64,000 nucleotides of DNA from JASBRS01 sp964496495 (GCA_964496495.1 CAZBZU010000002.1:1-64000), one strand, 5' to 3'; positions 17,268 to 25,672 are shown, numbered from the stretch's first letter. Made by a program: numbers and translations. The notes: generated by a model from the sequence alone, not told the origin.

Positions 17268-17449
17268 CCGAGCTCCTGCCGCGCGGCAATCCCCGAGGAT
17301 GGCTTCCTCGTCTTCGCCGGACTCCGCCGCGGCCGCGTCCTACGCCAGGCGGGGAACTTGCGAGCCCGGCACCAGCGTGACGGCGCCGGCGAGCGCCTGG
17401 GCGGCTCGCTCGCGCGGGGTGAGGAACGGCGGCGTCTTGTTACGCGGCG

Positions 17450-17659
17450 GTGACTGTGACGGGTAGTCATATCGTGGCGGGTGAGGCGCTGCGTGATCGC
17501 CTGGCGGGGCTCGATGCGCAGCGGACGTTGACGAAGGTGCCGGTGGCGTTGGAGGATCGGGTGACGGCGGCGTTCTTGTCGTGCGGTGAGCGCTTGCCGA
17601 AGACCGCGGGGCAGATGGTGAGTGTGGATGGGGGGTTGGAGCAGGCGTTCCTGCGCTGA
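17450..17659 (+). pseudogene. 3' remnant of a bifunctional rhamnulose-1-phosphate aldolase/short-chain dehydrogenase gene
   Basis: The 69-codon frame ends with RTLTKVPVALEDRVTAAFLS, then KTAGQMVSVDGGLEQAFLR. This resembles the extreme C terminus of the fused aldolase/dehydrogenase of rhamnose catabolism (pattern RTLL-KV, EDVA, KTTG, VDGG, AF-R). The 600 residues that should precede it are missing. The sequence from 17268 to 17449 does not read as more of the gene, and a short - strand frame there is not recognised. It is a deletion scar just after the creatininase gene. Confidence 0.6.
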
Positions 17660-17665
17660 GGGAGC

Positions 17666-17839
17666 ATGTCGAAACCAACTGTGTGGGTGCCCTACGTTGT
17701 AGCCATGGTGGTCGTCATCGTCGGGGTGGACCTGCTGTTCTTCCGGCAGCAGCAGCACACCCTGGAACGGCTGCTCGTCAACGTCGGCATCGTCCTGGTG
17801 TTCGCGGCCTTCTACCTGCGGTTCCTCAGGCACCTGTAG
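17666..17839 (+). CDS. Small membrane protein, 57 residues, two transmembrane helices
   Basis: A short open frame from ATG 17666 encodes a protein with two hydrophobic segments, residues 8-26 (VPYVVAMVVVIVGVDLLFF) and 36-52 (LLVNVGIVLVFAAFYLRF), separated by a polar RQQQHT turn. GAGGGAGC precedes the start. The strongly hydrophobic, well-ordered composition argues for a real gene, probably an inner-membrane hairpin. Function unknown. A GC hairpin follows the stop directly. Confidence 0.6.
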   Translation: MSKPTVWVPYVVAMVVVIVGVDLLFFRQQQHTLERLLVNVGIVLVFAAFYLRFLRHL

Positions 17840-17841
17840 CC

Positions 17842-17863
17842 ACGGCCGCGCAGCAGCGGCCGT
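17842..17863 (+). terminator. GC hairpin after the 57-residue ORF
   Basis: An 8-bp perfect stem acggccgc/gcggccgt with a 6-base loop begins three bases after the stop codon at 17839. There is no clear T-run, so termination would be weak or factor-assisted. Confidence 0.4.
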
Positions 17864-17977
17864 ATGGCCGCGGTCGCATGGCCACGGTCGCGGGAGGCGA
17901 GAGGAGCCGTCGCCCCTGCGCGCCGCGGGCGGTCGGCGCTCTTTCGGAGGAATGCCCAGGGGAGGAGGTCTCACACG

Positions 17978-18523
17978 ATGGCGAAGCTCGTCTTCGGGAT
18001 GATCCAGTCGCTCGACGGCTATGTGGACGGCGTGGCGGGTGGGTTGGAGTTGCCGCCGCCCGGTCCAGCGCTGTTCCGGCACTTCTACGAGTGGGTGCGA
18101 GACCTGAGCGCCAGCGTGTACGGTCGCCGCGTGTACGAGCTGATGCGGTATTGGGACGAGGACCGCCCCGAGTGGGGCGAGGCGGAGCGCGACTTCGCGG
18201 TGGCGTGGCGACGGCAGCCGAAGTGGGTGGCGTCGCGCTCGCTGGCGTCGGTGGGCCCCAACGCCACGCTGGTCGGGGATGATCTCGAGGCGGTGGTCCG
18301 TGGGCTGAAGGCGCGGCTCGCGGGTGAGATCGAGGTCGCCGGGCCGGACCTGGCACGAAGCCTGAGCGACCTTGGCCTCGTCGACGAGTATCGTCTGTAC
18401 TTCCGCCCCTTCGTGCTCGGACGGGGCAAGCCGTTCTTCGCCGGCCCGCGGCCGCCATTGCGGCTCGTGGCCAGCGAGCCGGTTGGCGAGGACGCCTTCA
18501 AGTTGAGCTACGTTCCCGCGTAG
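17978..18523 (+). CDS. Dihydrofolate reductase family protein (RibD C-terminal-like)
   Basis: A 181-residue stand-alone RibD_C/DHFR-like domain. MAKLVFGMIQSLDGYVDG is the family N terminus. YGRRVYELMRYWDE, the loop EIEVAGPDLARSLSDLGLVDEY and the closing FVLGRGKPFF with LVASEPV follow. Such proteins are NADPH-dependent reductases of unassigned substrate, common as single genes in soil bacteria. A strong GGGGAGGAGG site precedes ATG 17978. It appears to be transcribed alone, between two hairpins. Confidence 0.85.
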   Translation: MAKLVFGMIQSLDGYVDGVAGGLELPPPGPALFRHFYEWVRDLSASVYGRRVYELMRYWDEDRPEWGEAERDFAVAWRRQPKWVASRSLASVGPNATLVGDDLEAVVRGLKARLAGEIEVAGPDLARSLSDLGLVDEYRLYFRPFVLGRGKPFFAGPRPPLRLVASEPVGEDAFKLSYVPA

Positions 18524-18567
18524 TCTCCCCGTTCGGCTGATGGGCGGCACCGTCGTGCCAGGGCCGC

Positions 18568-18590
18568 CGCTCCTGGCGCGCCGAGGAGCG
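18568..18590 (+). terminator. Hairpin downstream of the DHFR-like gene
   Basis: A 7-bp stem cgctcct/aggagcg with a 9-base GC loop lies 45 bases after the stop. No T-run follows, so this is a weak call. Confidence 0.3.
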
Positions 18591-18707
18591 CCTTCGGGCC
18601 CTACGCGGCCGGAGCGATCAGGAATCGAGAGGCGCCGGGCTTGCAGTCGCCCCTACAATGGCGGCCATGGACGCCGGGAGCGGAGCCGGCGCGCAGGAGG
18701 TACTTGC

Positions 18708-19169
18708 ATGCCCTACGCCGTGGACTTCAAGACCGTGTCGACCGTCGGGTTGGAGTCGTCGCCGGTCGCGGCGGCGCTCGCCGGCCTGCGGGCGAACGAG
18801 GCCCGCTACTACAAGAACAAGTACGACCACGACTTCACCGTGGAACCCGCGAGCGAGGCCGGGTCGACCGTCTCCTGGGTGCACCGGATCCTCGAGCAGG
18901 AGCGGGGCATCGTCATCGCGTCGCGGCCCCTGGAGGCCACGGCCTTCCAGGTGGAGAACATCCGCATGGCGTACGTGTTCTACGAGAGCGGCCTGTCGAT
19001 CAACGTCATGTACAACCTCGAGGACCCCAAGAAGCGGGCGGTGGGGTTCAAGCTGTCCGACGGCATGGACGTTCCGGCCGAGCTCGCCTCGTTCAAGTTC
19101 GCGCGGCAGAGGTCGAAGCTGGCCGGGACCATCCGCGGCTCGTACTTCGCGTTCAAGACCGACTACTGA
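18708..19169 (+). CDS. Conserved-looking hypothetical protein, 153 residues
   Basis: I do not recognise this family. The protein is soluble, mixed alpha/beta by eye, with no signal peptide, no membrane segment and no cysteine. It is lysine- and tyrosine-rich in two patches (NEARYYKNKYDHDF and PKKRAVGFKLSDG). A good GCAGGAGG site precedes ATG 18708, and a TACAAT box at 18653-18658 could be its -10. The longer frame from 18540 lacks any ribosome site and is less likely. It is flanked by a DHFR-like gene and a convergent membrane-protein gene, so context says nothing about its job. Confidence 0.65.
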   Translation: MPYAVDFKTVSTVGLESSPVAAALAGLRANEARYYKNKYDHDFTVEPASEAGSTVSWVHRILEQERGIVIASRPLEATAFQVENIRMAYVFYESGLSINVMYNLEDPKKRAVGFKLSDGMDVPAELASFKFARQRSKLAGTIRGSYFAFKTDY

Positions 19170-19238
19170 GCCCGGCAGTGGTCTCCGGCCGGCCCCCGAC
19201 GCGTTTGCGACCCAGGGATCTTCTGGCCCATGAGAACG

Positions 19239-20291
19239 TCACGGCGTCTTCGCCTTCGCCGGCTCTGTCACGGACGTGGAGGCGCCTCCGGACATCCGTA
19301 TGTTGACCAGCTTCGTCAGGAGATCGAACCAGAACCGGGCACCGAAGGACACCGCCACGGTCGTCACAACGAGTCCGAGGATGAACAGCAGGAGGGAGGA
19401 GCGAGGGATCCCGCTGCACGGGGCGCTGGAGGCTTGCTGAGTATCGTTCTTGCGTTCGCTCTTGCCGAAGACGACCGTGCCGAAGACCTGGCACTGCTGG
19501 GCATCTTGCCAGAACAGCGGGAGGGCCGTTGCCTGCAACTGAGTCAGCAACGCCTCGATTCTGCTCTGTGCGTCGGCGGTGGTCGTACCTGGCGAGTTGC
19601 CGGTAGAAGCCTCGGAACCAGACGATGGGGCGCTCGGGTGGTCCTGGAGATACTGCTCCACTTGTGCTGCGGTGGAGCTCCTCACGCTCTGGTTCTGCCA
19701 GAAGGTGCTGGCGATCGACAGGCTGTCCGCGCCCAGCAGGAGAGCGACGATGGCCCCGAGAACGAGCGTCAGGATCTGCATGTGGCGCTTGTACCAGCCA
19801 GACACCCGGTTCATGGAACTGTCGAACCAGGCCGCGATGGCATCGTTGAGCTTGTCGAGCTTCCCGACCGACTCCAGTTGTGCGACCAGGACCTTGCGGA
19901 GACCTTGTGGCAGCGGGCCGGACTCGATGTCGTTCGTGAGTGTCTCGACAGTTGCCTCCGGATTGAGGGTCTCCTTGGAGGCCATGTCGATCAGCACGGT
20001 TGCGAAGGTCTTCGCGTCGACGTACGACGGATACTTCTTGGGCCCGAAGTGCATCGGCGCCACGAGGGCATGCGAGAAGAAGGACTTGCTCGTACTCTGC
20101 GGCTCGTCAGGCTTGCGCCCCGAGTCACGAGTTCCGTCCGCGAAGGCCAGCTTGATCCATTTCCTGAGGGAGCGCGCGCGCATCCCGAAGAACCGCGACA
20201 GGAACTCCGTCATGGCGGTGACGAGAAGCGCTAGCAGCAGGTAGACGAATGAAAGCCCGATTGCGGTTTCGAGGACACTTGAGCCAAACAC
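19239..20291 (-). CDS. Hypothetical membrane protein with three transmembrane segments
   Basis: A protein of about 350 residues if it starts at GTG 20291, right after a GGGGGGC site; a longer frame to 20414 adds 41 unconvincing residues. The first helix (ETAIGLSFVYLLLALLVTAM) is followed by a basic RFFGMRARSLRKWI patch, a cytosolic helical region, a middle helix (ILTLVLGAIVALLLGAD), a Ser/Thr/Gly-rich extracytoplasmic segment with few conserved features, and a C-terminal helix (LLLFILGLVVTTVAVSFG). The arrangement suggests a membrane-anchored scaffold or stress protein. Family and function are not recognised. Confidence 0.65.
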   Translation of the reverse strand: MFGSSVLETAIGLSFVYLLLALLVTAMTEFLSRFFGMRARSLRKWIKLAFADGTRDSGRKPDEPQSTSKSFFSHALVAPMHFGPKKYPSYVDAKTFATVLIDMASKETLNPEATVETLTNDIESGPLPQGLRKVLVAQLESVGKLDKLNDAIAAWFDSSMNRVSGWYKRHMQILTLVLGAIVALLLGADSLSIASTFWQNQSVRSSTAAQVEQYLQDHPSAPSSGSEASTGNSPGTTTADAQSRIEALLTQLQATALPLFWQDAQQCQVFGTVVFGKSERKNDTQQASSAPCSGIPRSSLLLFILGLVVTTVAVSFGARFWFDLLTKLVNIRMSGGASTSVTEPAKAKTP

Positions 20292-20763
20292 CGGAAGCCC
20301 CCCATCCGAAGCGACGTGGCAGACTCGTTCACTGCCCCTACCAAGAGCCTCATTGAGATCGCAAGGAATCGTGAGACGACACGGAGGACGCTCTTGCGCC
20401 ATCCCCGACAACACGACGTAGCCCCCAAGCTGGAAGTCGCCCTACGGTTCCATTTGGCACTACGGACGTGATGAAGTCAAGGATGATCGACCGAAGATCG
20501 TTACGGTTCCCGCGCTCGGCGCCCTCCGGTTCGGTCTGACGTCGAGTCACGTGCTCTTCGTCTTGCCCTCGAGGTGGGAGATTCCTTCACTGGGTTCTTC
20601 GACTTTGAAGTCCGCCCAAGAACCCCCCAGCTGGACGTGGTGGGGTACTCCGGGCGGACTGCATGAGAGCTACTGGAACCTCAGCTCGTTCTCTGCCCCC
20701 ATCGCGTGTGTCCTCCGCGGCCGAGCTCGCAAGGGAAGCGGCCCCCCAGGCCTTCGCGACGCT
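20292..20763. other. Intergenic region between the membrane-protein and patatin-like genes
   Basis: No gene, RNA or mobile element was recognised here. The sequence is lower in GC than the flanking genes and has stop codons in all frames. It contains ccgcccaagaacccccc-type GC/AT alternation but no clear repeat, and could be a decayed gene. Confidence 0.4.
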
Positions 20764-23508
20764 CTAGAGAGATCGACGCGGGACATCCTGGTTGCCGTCC
20801 GAAGGGGGGCTCGCCAGCCCCAGGGGTAGCCAGCGGACGATGGCAGCACCGCAGGCAAGGGCGTTCATCGCGAGCCACGCCGCGAAGCGGGCCATCACAG
20901 CGGGGAAGCCACGAAGGTTGGCCCCCTTGGGCAGGGACCCGGCCAGCTTCCCGGCGACGCGCAGCAGCCGCCCCAGGTCGGTCGCCACCGCCTTCTCGCT
21001 CAGCTCGAGGCCCGACTCGTGCTCGTGGAGGAACGCTTCGAGGGCGGCGCGAGTCCGGGCGACATCCAGGACCGGCTTCCCGCCTGCGTCGGTCGTACGG
21101 TGGGTGAGGGCATCGATCGCGGCTCGGTGAGATGGCAGCTCCTCTCGCAGGATGGCGACGTGCGCTTCCGCGATGAGGGCGTCGCGTTCCGCCGCCCTGT
21201 CGTCTCCCAACAGGCTGCCGATGAGCCGTTCGGCGCCGTCGAGGCGTCCCCAGCGGATGTCGTGCTCGCGCCAGCGCTTGTCCAGGAAGGCGCCGAAGTG
21301 GGCGTAGCGCGCCCCCCGCAGCCTGTCGGGCTGCGTGAAGGCGCTGCCGTAGAACCCCGGGTCGGTGGCGCTGATGCGGTGCACGCCGACGGGGGAGAGC
21401 TCCTCGCCGATGCCGGTCGCTGTGAGTATCGGGAACTGGACGACGTCGAAGGACAGGAACTGGTCCCAGTAGCATCTCAGCAGGTCGCGGAGCTCCTGCT
21501 GGAGGCTGTTGCTCACGTCGAGGGTGCTCATGTCCGCGAAGGACTTGTTGGCGTTGTCGGCGCCGTCCTGACAGCGGGCGGCGAGCGCGTCGGCAAGGTC
21601 TCCGACCAGCTGCTGATGCTTCTCCAGGAATCGCAGGGTGGTTGCCGCTCGGTCGGCGTCGGTCTGCGGCGCGAGCAGGGGGAGCAGGGCGGAAGCGACC
21701 GGGTCTGCGCCGGGCTCGCCTTGACGCGTGCGGAGCGGGTCGAGCAACGCGACGAGTCGGGCGTCGTCGGCGCGGTCCACCGCATACGTGGCGCGTCGCG
21801 CCAGGATCTTGGCGATGTGGAGCTTGGGTCGGGCGGCTTCCCAGTCCGCGCGAGCCGCGTCGGGCCTGCCGTCGTCGTAGAGGGCGACGATGCGGGCGAT
21901 GGTCGGGTACCGCCCGTCGTGGGGGAGGTTCTTGAGCTCGGCGACGACCTGGGGGTCCAGCTCGAGGAGCTGGTTGATCTTGCCGAGCATGAACACGGCT
22001 CGGCGCCGGTGGAAGCGGAGGTCGTAGCGCGCCAGGAAGGCGGTCTCGCGGAGCTCCGGGTCGGTGTGGTTGCGGTGGTAACGTTCGCGCCTCCAGGCGC
22101 CGACCGCCAGGCGAATGGCCGCACGCAGGTCGCTGCGCTCGGGCAGGCGCAGGTAGTCTGCGACGGTGGTCGCGAGGTCGTCGGTGGCGGATGCGACACG
22201 GAGACGGTGATAGCCGCCGTAGCCGAGGCACCACCGCTCGGTGAGCCGGTCCAGATTCCACCAGAAGGCGGGTTCGTCACCTGGGGACACGTCGGTCGGA
22301 GGCGTCTCGCTCGGAGGCATGTCGCACGGGGGTAGCCTGCACAGCCCGTCCTCGACCACGCCGGCGTGGAGCGTGCGCAGGCGCTCGATGAGGCGGTTGC
22401 GCTCGTCGATCCTCCTGAGGTCCGCCCGGATGGTCTCGTAGCGGGCGAGCGTGAAGACGTCGACGGTGTTCTCCAGCGCGTTGGGGACGTGCGAGGGTTG
22501 CGCCCGGGGGTCGATGTGCTGTGGGAGCGGTTCGAGGTAGAAGAGCTTGCGGGTGACCTGGACGCCTCCCTCGGCCTGTGACAGGCGGTCGATGGCGTGC
22601 CCGAAGGGCTTGTTGTCGAGGTAGCCGCCGTCGGCGAAGGCGTGCTGCGTCTCGAAGGCGGTGCGGTCACGTTCGGGCACGTCGCGGAAGAGCTGGCCCC
22701 AGTCCGCGGCGGCACCCGCCGTGCCCGCGAGCTTCTTGGCGTGCTGCACCTGCGTCGGCTCGAACGCGGCAGGCATGCTGCTGGTGGTGCGCGCGGCGAA
22801 CGCCAGCAGGGGGTCGTGCGCGGCAGTGAAGTCGTCGATCACGTCGACGTCGTGCCTCGAGAAGGCGAAGTCGAAGGTGTGCTTGTGGGCGTACTCACGT
22901 GCGACGCGGTCCTCCAGGCGGAGGTCGATGGGGCGGCCGGCGAGGTCGGTGCCGGTGATGGCGAGGCTGAGGTCGTCGACGAGCGGCTCTCCGGCGGAAG
23001 CGTTGAGCTCGTTCATGGCCTCGAGAAGCTCCAGGTACATGTAGTCGCTGTTGAAGAGCGCCTTCACGGGTTCCCGGTAGAGCGCGCGCGTGGCAGGACT
23101 TGCGCGGTCGTTGATGAGCTTCTCGAGCGCGCCGTTCTCGATCCAGAGCCGCTTGAGGGGCTCGAGCGAGGCGTTCCGCACGAGGGCCTTGGCGAGCATG
23201 GCGGCGTTGATGCCGCCGGCGCTGGTGCCCGAGACGATGTCCACGACGAAGCGCACCGTGAGGGGTGCGGCGTCGTGCTCGCCGGATGCCCGCCCCAGGT
23301 CGCCTGGCGCGCCGAGCGCGCGCGCGAGCTTGCGGTAGACGCGTGCCGTCCCGGAGAGCGACGCCGCGCCGGCCGGGTCGGGATCGTTGGTGGCCCGCAC
23401 GAACTCGAGCAGCTCGTGTGCCACGCCGTTCATGTAGACGGCCAGGCTGATGCCGCCGTACATCACGACGGCGATGCGGACCTCGTGCTCCACGTCTGCG
23501 GTGGGCAT
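20764..23508 (-). CDS. Large patatin-like phospholipase-domain protein
   Basis: A 914-residue protein whose first ~330 residues are a patatin domain. An oxyanion-type loop VVMYGGISLAVYMNG is at the N terminus, the nucleophile elbow GTSAGG is near residue 95, and the catalytic Asp lies in DGGYLDNKPFG near 300. The Ser-Asp dyad is therefore intact. The long C-terminal part is mostly helical, rich in charged residues, and matches the layout of the large patatin-related group found in diverse bacteria; it ends in a hydrophobic stretch (LAMNALACGAAIVRWLPLGLA). A lipid acyl hydrolase is expected; the substrate and cellular location are unknown. GGGGAGGGG precedes ATG 23508. Confidence 0.85.
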   Translation of the reverse strand: MPTADVEHEVRIAVVMYGGISLAVYMNGVAHELLEFVRATNDPDPAGAASLSGTARVYRKLARALGAPGDLGRASGEHDAAPLTVRFVVDIVSGTSAGGINAAMLAKALVRNASLEPLKRLWIENGALEKLINDRASPATRALYREPVKALFNSDYMYLELLEAMNELNASAGEPLVDDLSLAITGTDLAGRPIDLRLEDRVAREYAHKHTFDFAFSRHDVDVIDDFTAAHDPLLAFAARTTSSMPAAFEPTQVQHAKKLAGTAGAAADWGQLFRDVPERDRTAFETQHAFADGGYLDNKPFGHAIDRLSQAEGGVQVTRKLFYLEPLPQHIDPRAQPSHVPNALENTVDVFTLARYETIRADLRRIDERNRLIERLRTLHAGVVEDGLCRLPPCDMPPSETPPTDVSPGDEPAFWWNLDRLTERWCLGYGGYHRLRVASATDDLATTVADYLRLPERSDLRAAIRLAVGAWRRERYHRNHTDPELRETAFLARYDLRFHRRRAVFMLGKINQLLELDPQVVAELKNLPHDGRYPTIARIVALYDDGRPDAARADWEAARPKLHIAKILARRATYAVDRADDARLVALLDPLRTRQGEPGADPVASALLPLLAPQTDADRAATTLRFLEKHQQLVGDLADALAARCQDGADNANKSFADMSTLDVSNSLQQELRDLLRCYWDQFLSFDVVQFPILTATGIGEELSPVGVHRISATDPGFYGSAFTQPDRLRGARYAHFGAFLDKRWREHDIRWGRLDGAERLIGSLLGDDRAAERDALIAEAHVAILREELPSHRAAIDALTHRTTDAGGKPVLDVARTRAALEAFLHEHESGLELSEKAVATDLGRLLRVAGKLAGSLPKGANLRGFPAVMARFAAWLAMNALACGAAIVRWLPLGLASPPSDGNQDVPRRSL

Positions 23509-23709
23509 GCTTCCCCTCCCCCCACCTCCCAGGACCTCTCGATGGTCGCAGCGTAGCGCATCCCTAGCTCCAGAGAGAGGCCCGACACCCGACCTCGCTG
23601 GGGCTATTGCCGGGGCGCGAGGCGCTCGACGGGCGCCAGCCCCAACGCCACGTTGGTCGGGACACAGGGTCCAGCGCTGACCCCAGGCGGGGGGCGACGC
23701 CCGACCTGC

Positions 23710-23728
23710 GTGATATCATCGTGATATT
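23710..23728 (+). promoter_or_regulatory. Inverted-repeat operator, copy A (gtgatatcatcgtgatat)
   Basis: The core atatca-tcg-tgatat at 23713-23727 is a 6-3-6 inverted repeat. An 18-base form of it recurs with one mismatch on the - strand at 37742-37759, upstream of an ABC-2 exporter. A GGAGG site and an ATG at 23741 follow directly, but the 48-codon frame there looks non-coding. The neighbourhood 23509-23883 has no other recognised gene. Confidence 0.6.
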
Positions 23729-23783
23729 GGAGGTGCGCGCATGTGCCTTCGGAGTGCATGGCCACGCGGGCGGGAACGACGCG

Positions 23784-23819
23784 CTCAGGCTCAGGCTCGG
23801 ATTCGGACTCGGACTCGGG
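23784..23819. repeat. Six tandem hexamers (ctcagg/ctcgga type)
   Basis: Six contiguous 6-base units run ctcagg, ctcagg, ctcgga, ttcgga, ctcgga, ctcggg. They sit in the gap between operator copy A and the DUF1214 gene. The array translates as Ser-Pro or Arg-Thr dipeptides in spurious frames and is probably a slippage-prone low-complexity tract. Confidence 0.7.
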
Positions 23820-23883
23820 CCGTTGCGGGCGCAGTTCGAGAGGCGGAGCTTGCCCGCGAGGCAAACGTGAGGGCCGGGCACCG

Positions 23884-24549
23884 ATGAGCAGGACATACAC
23901 GACCTATCTGGCACCTCTCGTCGGTGCGGTGTGCGTCTACTTCATCGTCTACTCGCTCCCCTTCGGCCCCGCGAGGACGGTGCGCAACGATGTGGTGCAA
24001 GGCGTCCTCATCGGCGTCGGACTGGCCTTCGTGGTGGCCCAGGCGTACGCCTGGATCAAGGCCACGAAGGTCAACGGCTGGGTCACCATGGTCGGACTAG
24101 GCGTCCCTGGCAACGGGATGCTGCTTCGGGCCGCCCACGCGCAGTATTTTCCCGGCCCGGTGAACGTGCCGGAAGAGGCGATGTACTGGTGGGCGAACGC
24201 GGATGCTGCGGGCCGTGCGCTCGACGGGGCACACGACTACGTCATGCGATTCGCGCCTGGAGGTCTTCCCCCCAACGATGCATTCTGGTCGCTGACGATG
24301 GGCGATGCGAGGAGCCGCTTCGTGGCGAACCCGATCGACCGGTTCAGCGTGAGCGACAGGTCAGGGCTCGAGCCGAACCCCGACGGCTCGGTGGACATCT
24401 ACATCCAGAAGACGGCTCCGCAGGGGCACGAATCCAACTGGCTTCCCGCGCCTGCAGGCGTCTTCACGCTGTGGCTGCGCGTGTACATGCCCGGCGCGGC
24501 AGTCCTCGACGGCACGTACCAGGTGCCGCCGGTCGCTCGAGCGGGGTGA
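23884..24549 (+). CDS. DUF1214-domain protein with N-terminal membrane anchor
   Basis: A 221-residue protein. Two hydrophobic segments, about residues 7-25 and 39-58, anchor it. The rest is a DUF1214 domain, recognisable from PPNDAFWSLTMGD, RFSVSDRSGL, DGSVDIYIQ and SNWLPAPAGVFTLWLRVYMP. DUF1214 is usually the C-terminal half of larger DUF1254-DUF1214 proteins of unknown function. Here it is a separate gene directly before a DUF1254 gene, with a TGATG stop-start overlap. The ATG at 23884 is preferred over a frame from 23743 that reads through the low-complexity tract. Confidence 0.82.
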   Translation: MSRTYTTYLAPLVGAVCVYFIVYSLPFGPARTVRNDVVQGVLIGVGLAFVVAQAYAWIKATKVNGWVTMVGLGVPGNGMLLRAAHAQYFPGPVNVPEEAMYWWANADAAGRALDGAHDYVMRFAPGGLPPNDAFWSLTMGDARSRFVANPIDRFSVSDRSGLEPNPDGSVDIYIQKTAPQGHESNWLPAPAGVFTLWLRVYMPGAAVLDGTYQVPPVARAG

Positions 24550-25148
24550 TGCCAGCGATGAGACTCGAACATGTGCTCCTGTTCCTCGTGGTCTGCATCG
24601 CGACGTGGTTCCTCGTAATCTCGAGCTGGCCGCGCATGCTGCTTGCCGTGTACAAGAGGGCGATTCTCCGGAAAGGGTTCGGAGACGGCCCCATCCCGCT
24701 CAACACGCTCCGGACGCAGCCCCAGCAGCTCTTCGCAGATCCCCTCCACCCACCCGCCTCGGCCCCGAGAGTGGCGACCAGCGGCGTGAACCGCGACACG
24801 CTCCTCACCATCGGCTGGCTGGACCTCCATGGGGGACCACGAGTCCTGCACGTGCCGGACATGGCCGGTCGCTACTACAGCGTGCAGTTCACGGATCCGT
24901 CGAAGAACATCAACTTCGCGTATGTCGGCAAACGCGCCACGGGAACCGGTGAAGGCGACTTCGTCATCTGCGGCCCCGGCTGGAGAGGAGCCGTGCAGCA
25001 GGGCATGGCACGGATCGACTCGCCGGGCGACTCCGTGCTCGTCATCGGTCGCGTGTTCGTCGGCAACGAACGCGATCTGCCGGCCGCGCACGCGCTCGCG
25101 AGCCAGATTCAGGTCGCCCCGCTTGCCGTTCGGGAGCCAGGGCCGTAG
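24549..25148 (+). CDS. DUF1254-domain protein with N-terminal membrane anchor
   Basis: A 199-residue protein with one N-terminal helix (VLLFLVVCIATWFLVISSW). A DUF1254-type domain follows, seen in NTLRTQPQQLFADPLHPP, SGVNRDTLLTIGWLDL and RYYSVQFTDPSKNINFAYVG. The ATG at 24549 overlaps the DUF1214 stop, so translation is coupled and the two products probably form one complex, equivalent to the usual fused protein. Beta-sandwich enzymes or binding proteins have been suggested for the family, but no reaction is established. Confidence 0.82.
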   Translation: MPAMRLEHVLLFLVVCIATWFLVISSWPRMLLAVYKRAILRKGFGDGPIPLNTLRTQPQQLFADPLHPPASAPRVATSGVNRDTLLTIGWLDLHGGPRVLHVPDMAGRYYSVQFTDPSKNINFAYVGKRATGTGEGDFVICGPGWRGAVQQGMARIDSPGDSVLVIGRVFVGNERDLPAAHALASQIQVAPLAVREPGP

Positions 25149-25262
25149 CGCGTTCGGTCGTCAGGCAGCCAGGCGCGCCGCGCCAGGTTCGCTAGCTCGC
25201 GTCGTTCGAGGTGTCTGCCGCGTTCGCGTGGTGGACGTCGTTGACCTTCATATGGGGCAGCC

Positions 25263-25553
25263 TCAGGACCGGTCCGACCGGTGTCGGGGGTCGCCTTCTC
25301 GGAACCTCGAGCGTCCGCTGAGCTCCGCCTCGTGCTCAGCTTCGAAGGCATCCAACCGCGCCAGCCTGGCCTCGAGGTCGCTGATCCCGCGCTGGGTACG
25401 CTCTCGCACGCGCTCGAGGACGGCCTTTAACGTGGGGCCGATGGGGACCTCGGCGTCAGCCAGATAGACACCGGCAAGCTCCTCCAGGTCAAGTGATGGG
25501 GCACCCATGCTTCTTGCAGGCCCAGCCGCCGTTGTCGGTCGGGGCCGATGCAT
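25263..25553 (-). pseudogene. Coiled-coil fragment, possibly the tail of a MerR-type regulator
   Basis: The frame encodes ELAGVYLADAEVPIGPTLKA followed by VLERVRERTQRGISDLEARL and a charged tail. The spacing of Leu, Glu and Arg resembles the C-terminal dimerisation coil of MerR-family regulators, but the helix-turn-helix is absent and the first 15 codons look non-coding. It may be a decayed gene or a small helical protein. Low confidence. Confidence 0.3.
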
Positions 25554-25672
25554 CCTCCATAATGGCGCCGGTGCCGGGGCTTGCCGGACCTGAAGGCTGG
25601 CCCGGGGACGGGCATTCTCGGCCGGCGGCGTCCAATGTGATGGCCGGAGGGCCTGGGCCCGAAGGAGGGAAG

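Noticed and set aside
17264..18550. 428-codon - strand frame
   Set aside because: Arg/Pro/His-rich, runs opposite to the DHFR-like and 57-residue genes and has no family features.
19230..20234. 334-codon + strand frame
   Set aside because: Antisense to the membrane-protein gene, whose helices and start context are far better.
20681..22335. Long frames on both strands inside the patatin-like gene
   Set aside because: Their translations are low-complexity shadows of the 914-residue frame.
23741..23886. 48-codon frame after operator copy A
   Set aside because: Has a ribosome site, but the translation is Arg/Thr dipeptides from the tandem hexamers and overlaps the DUF1214 start.
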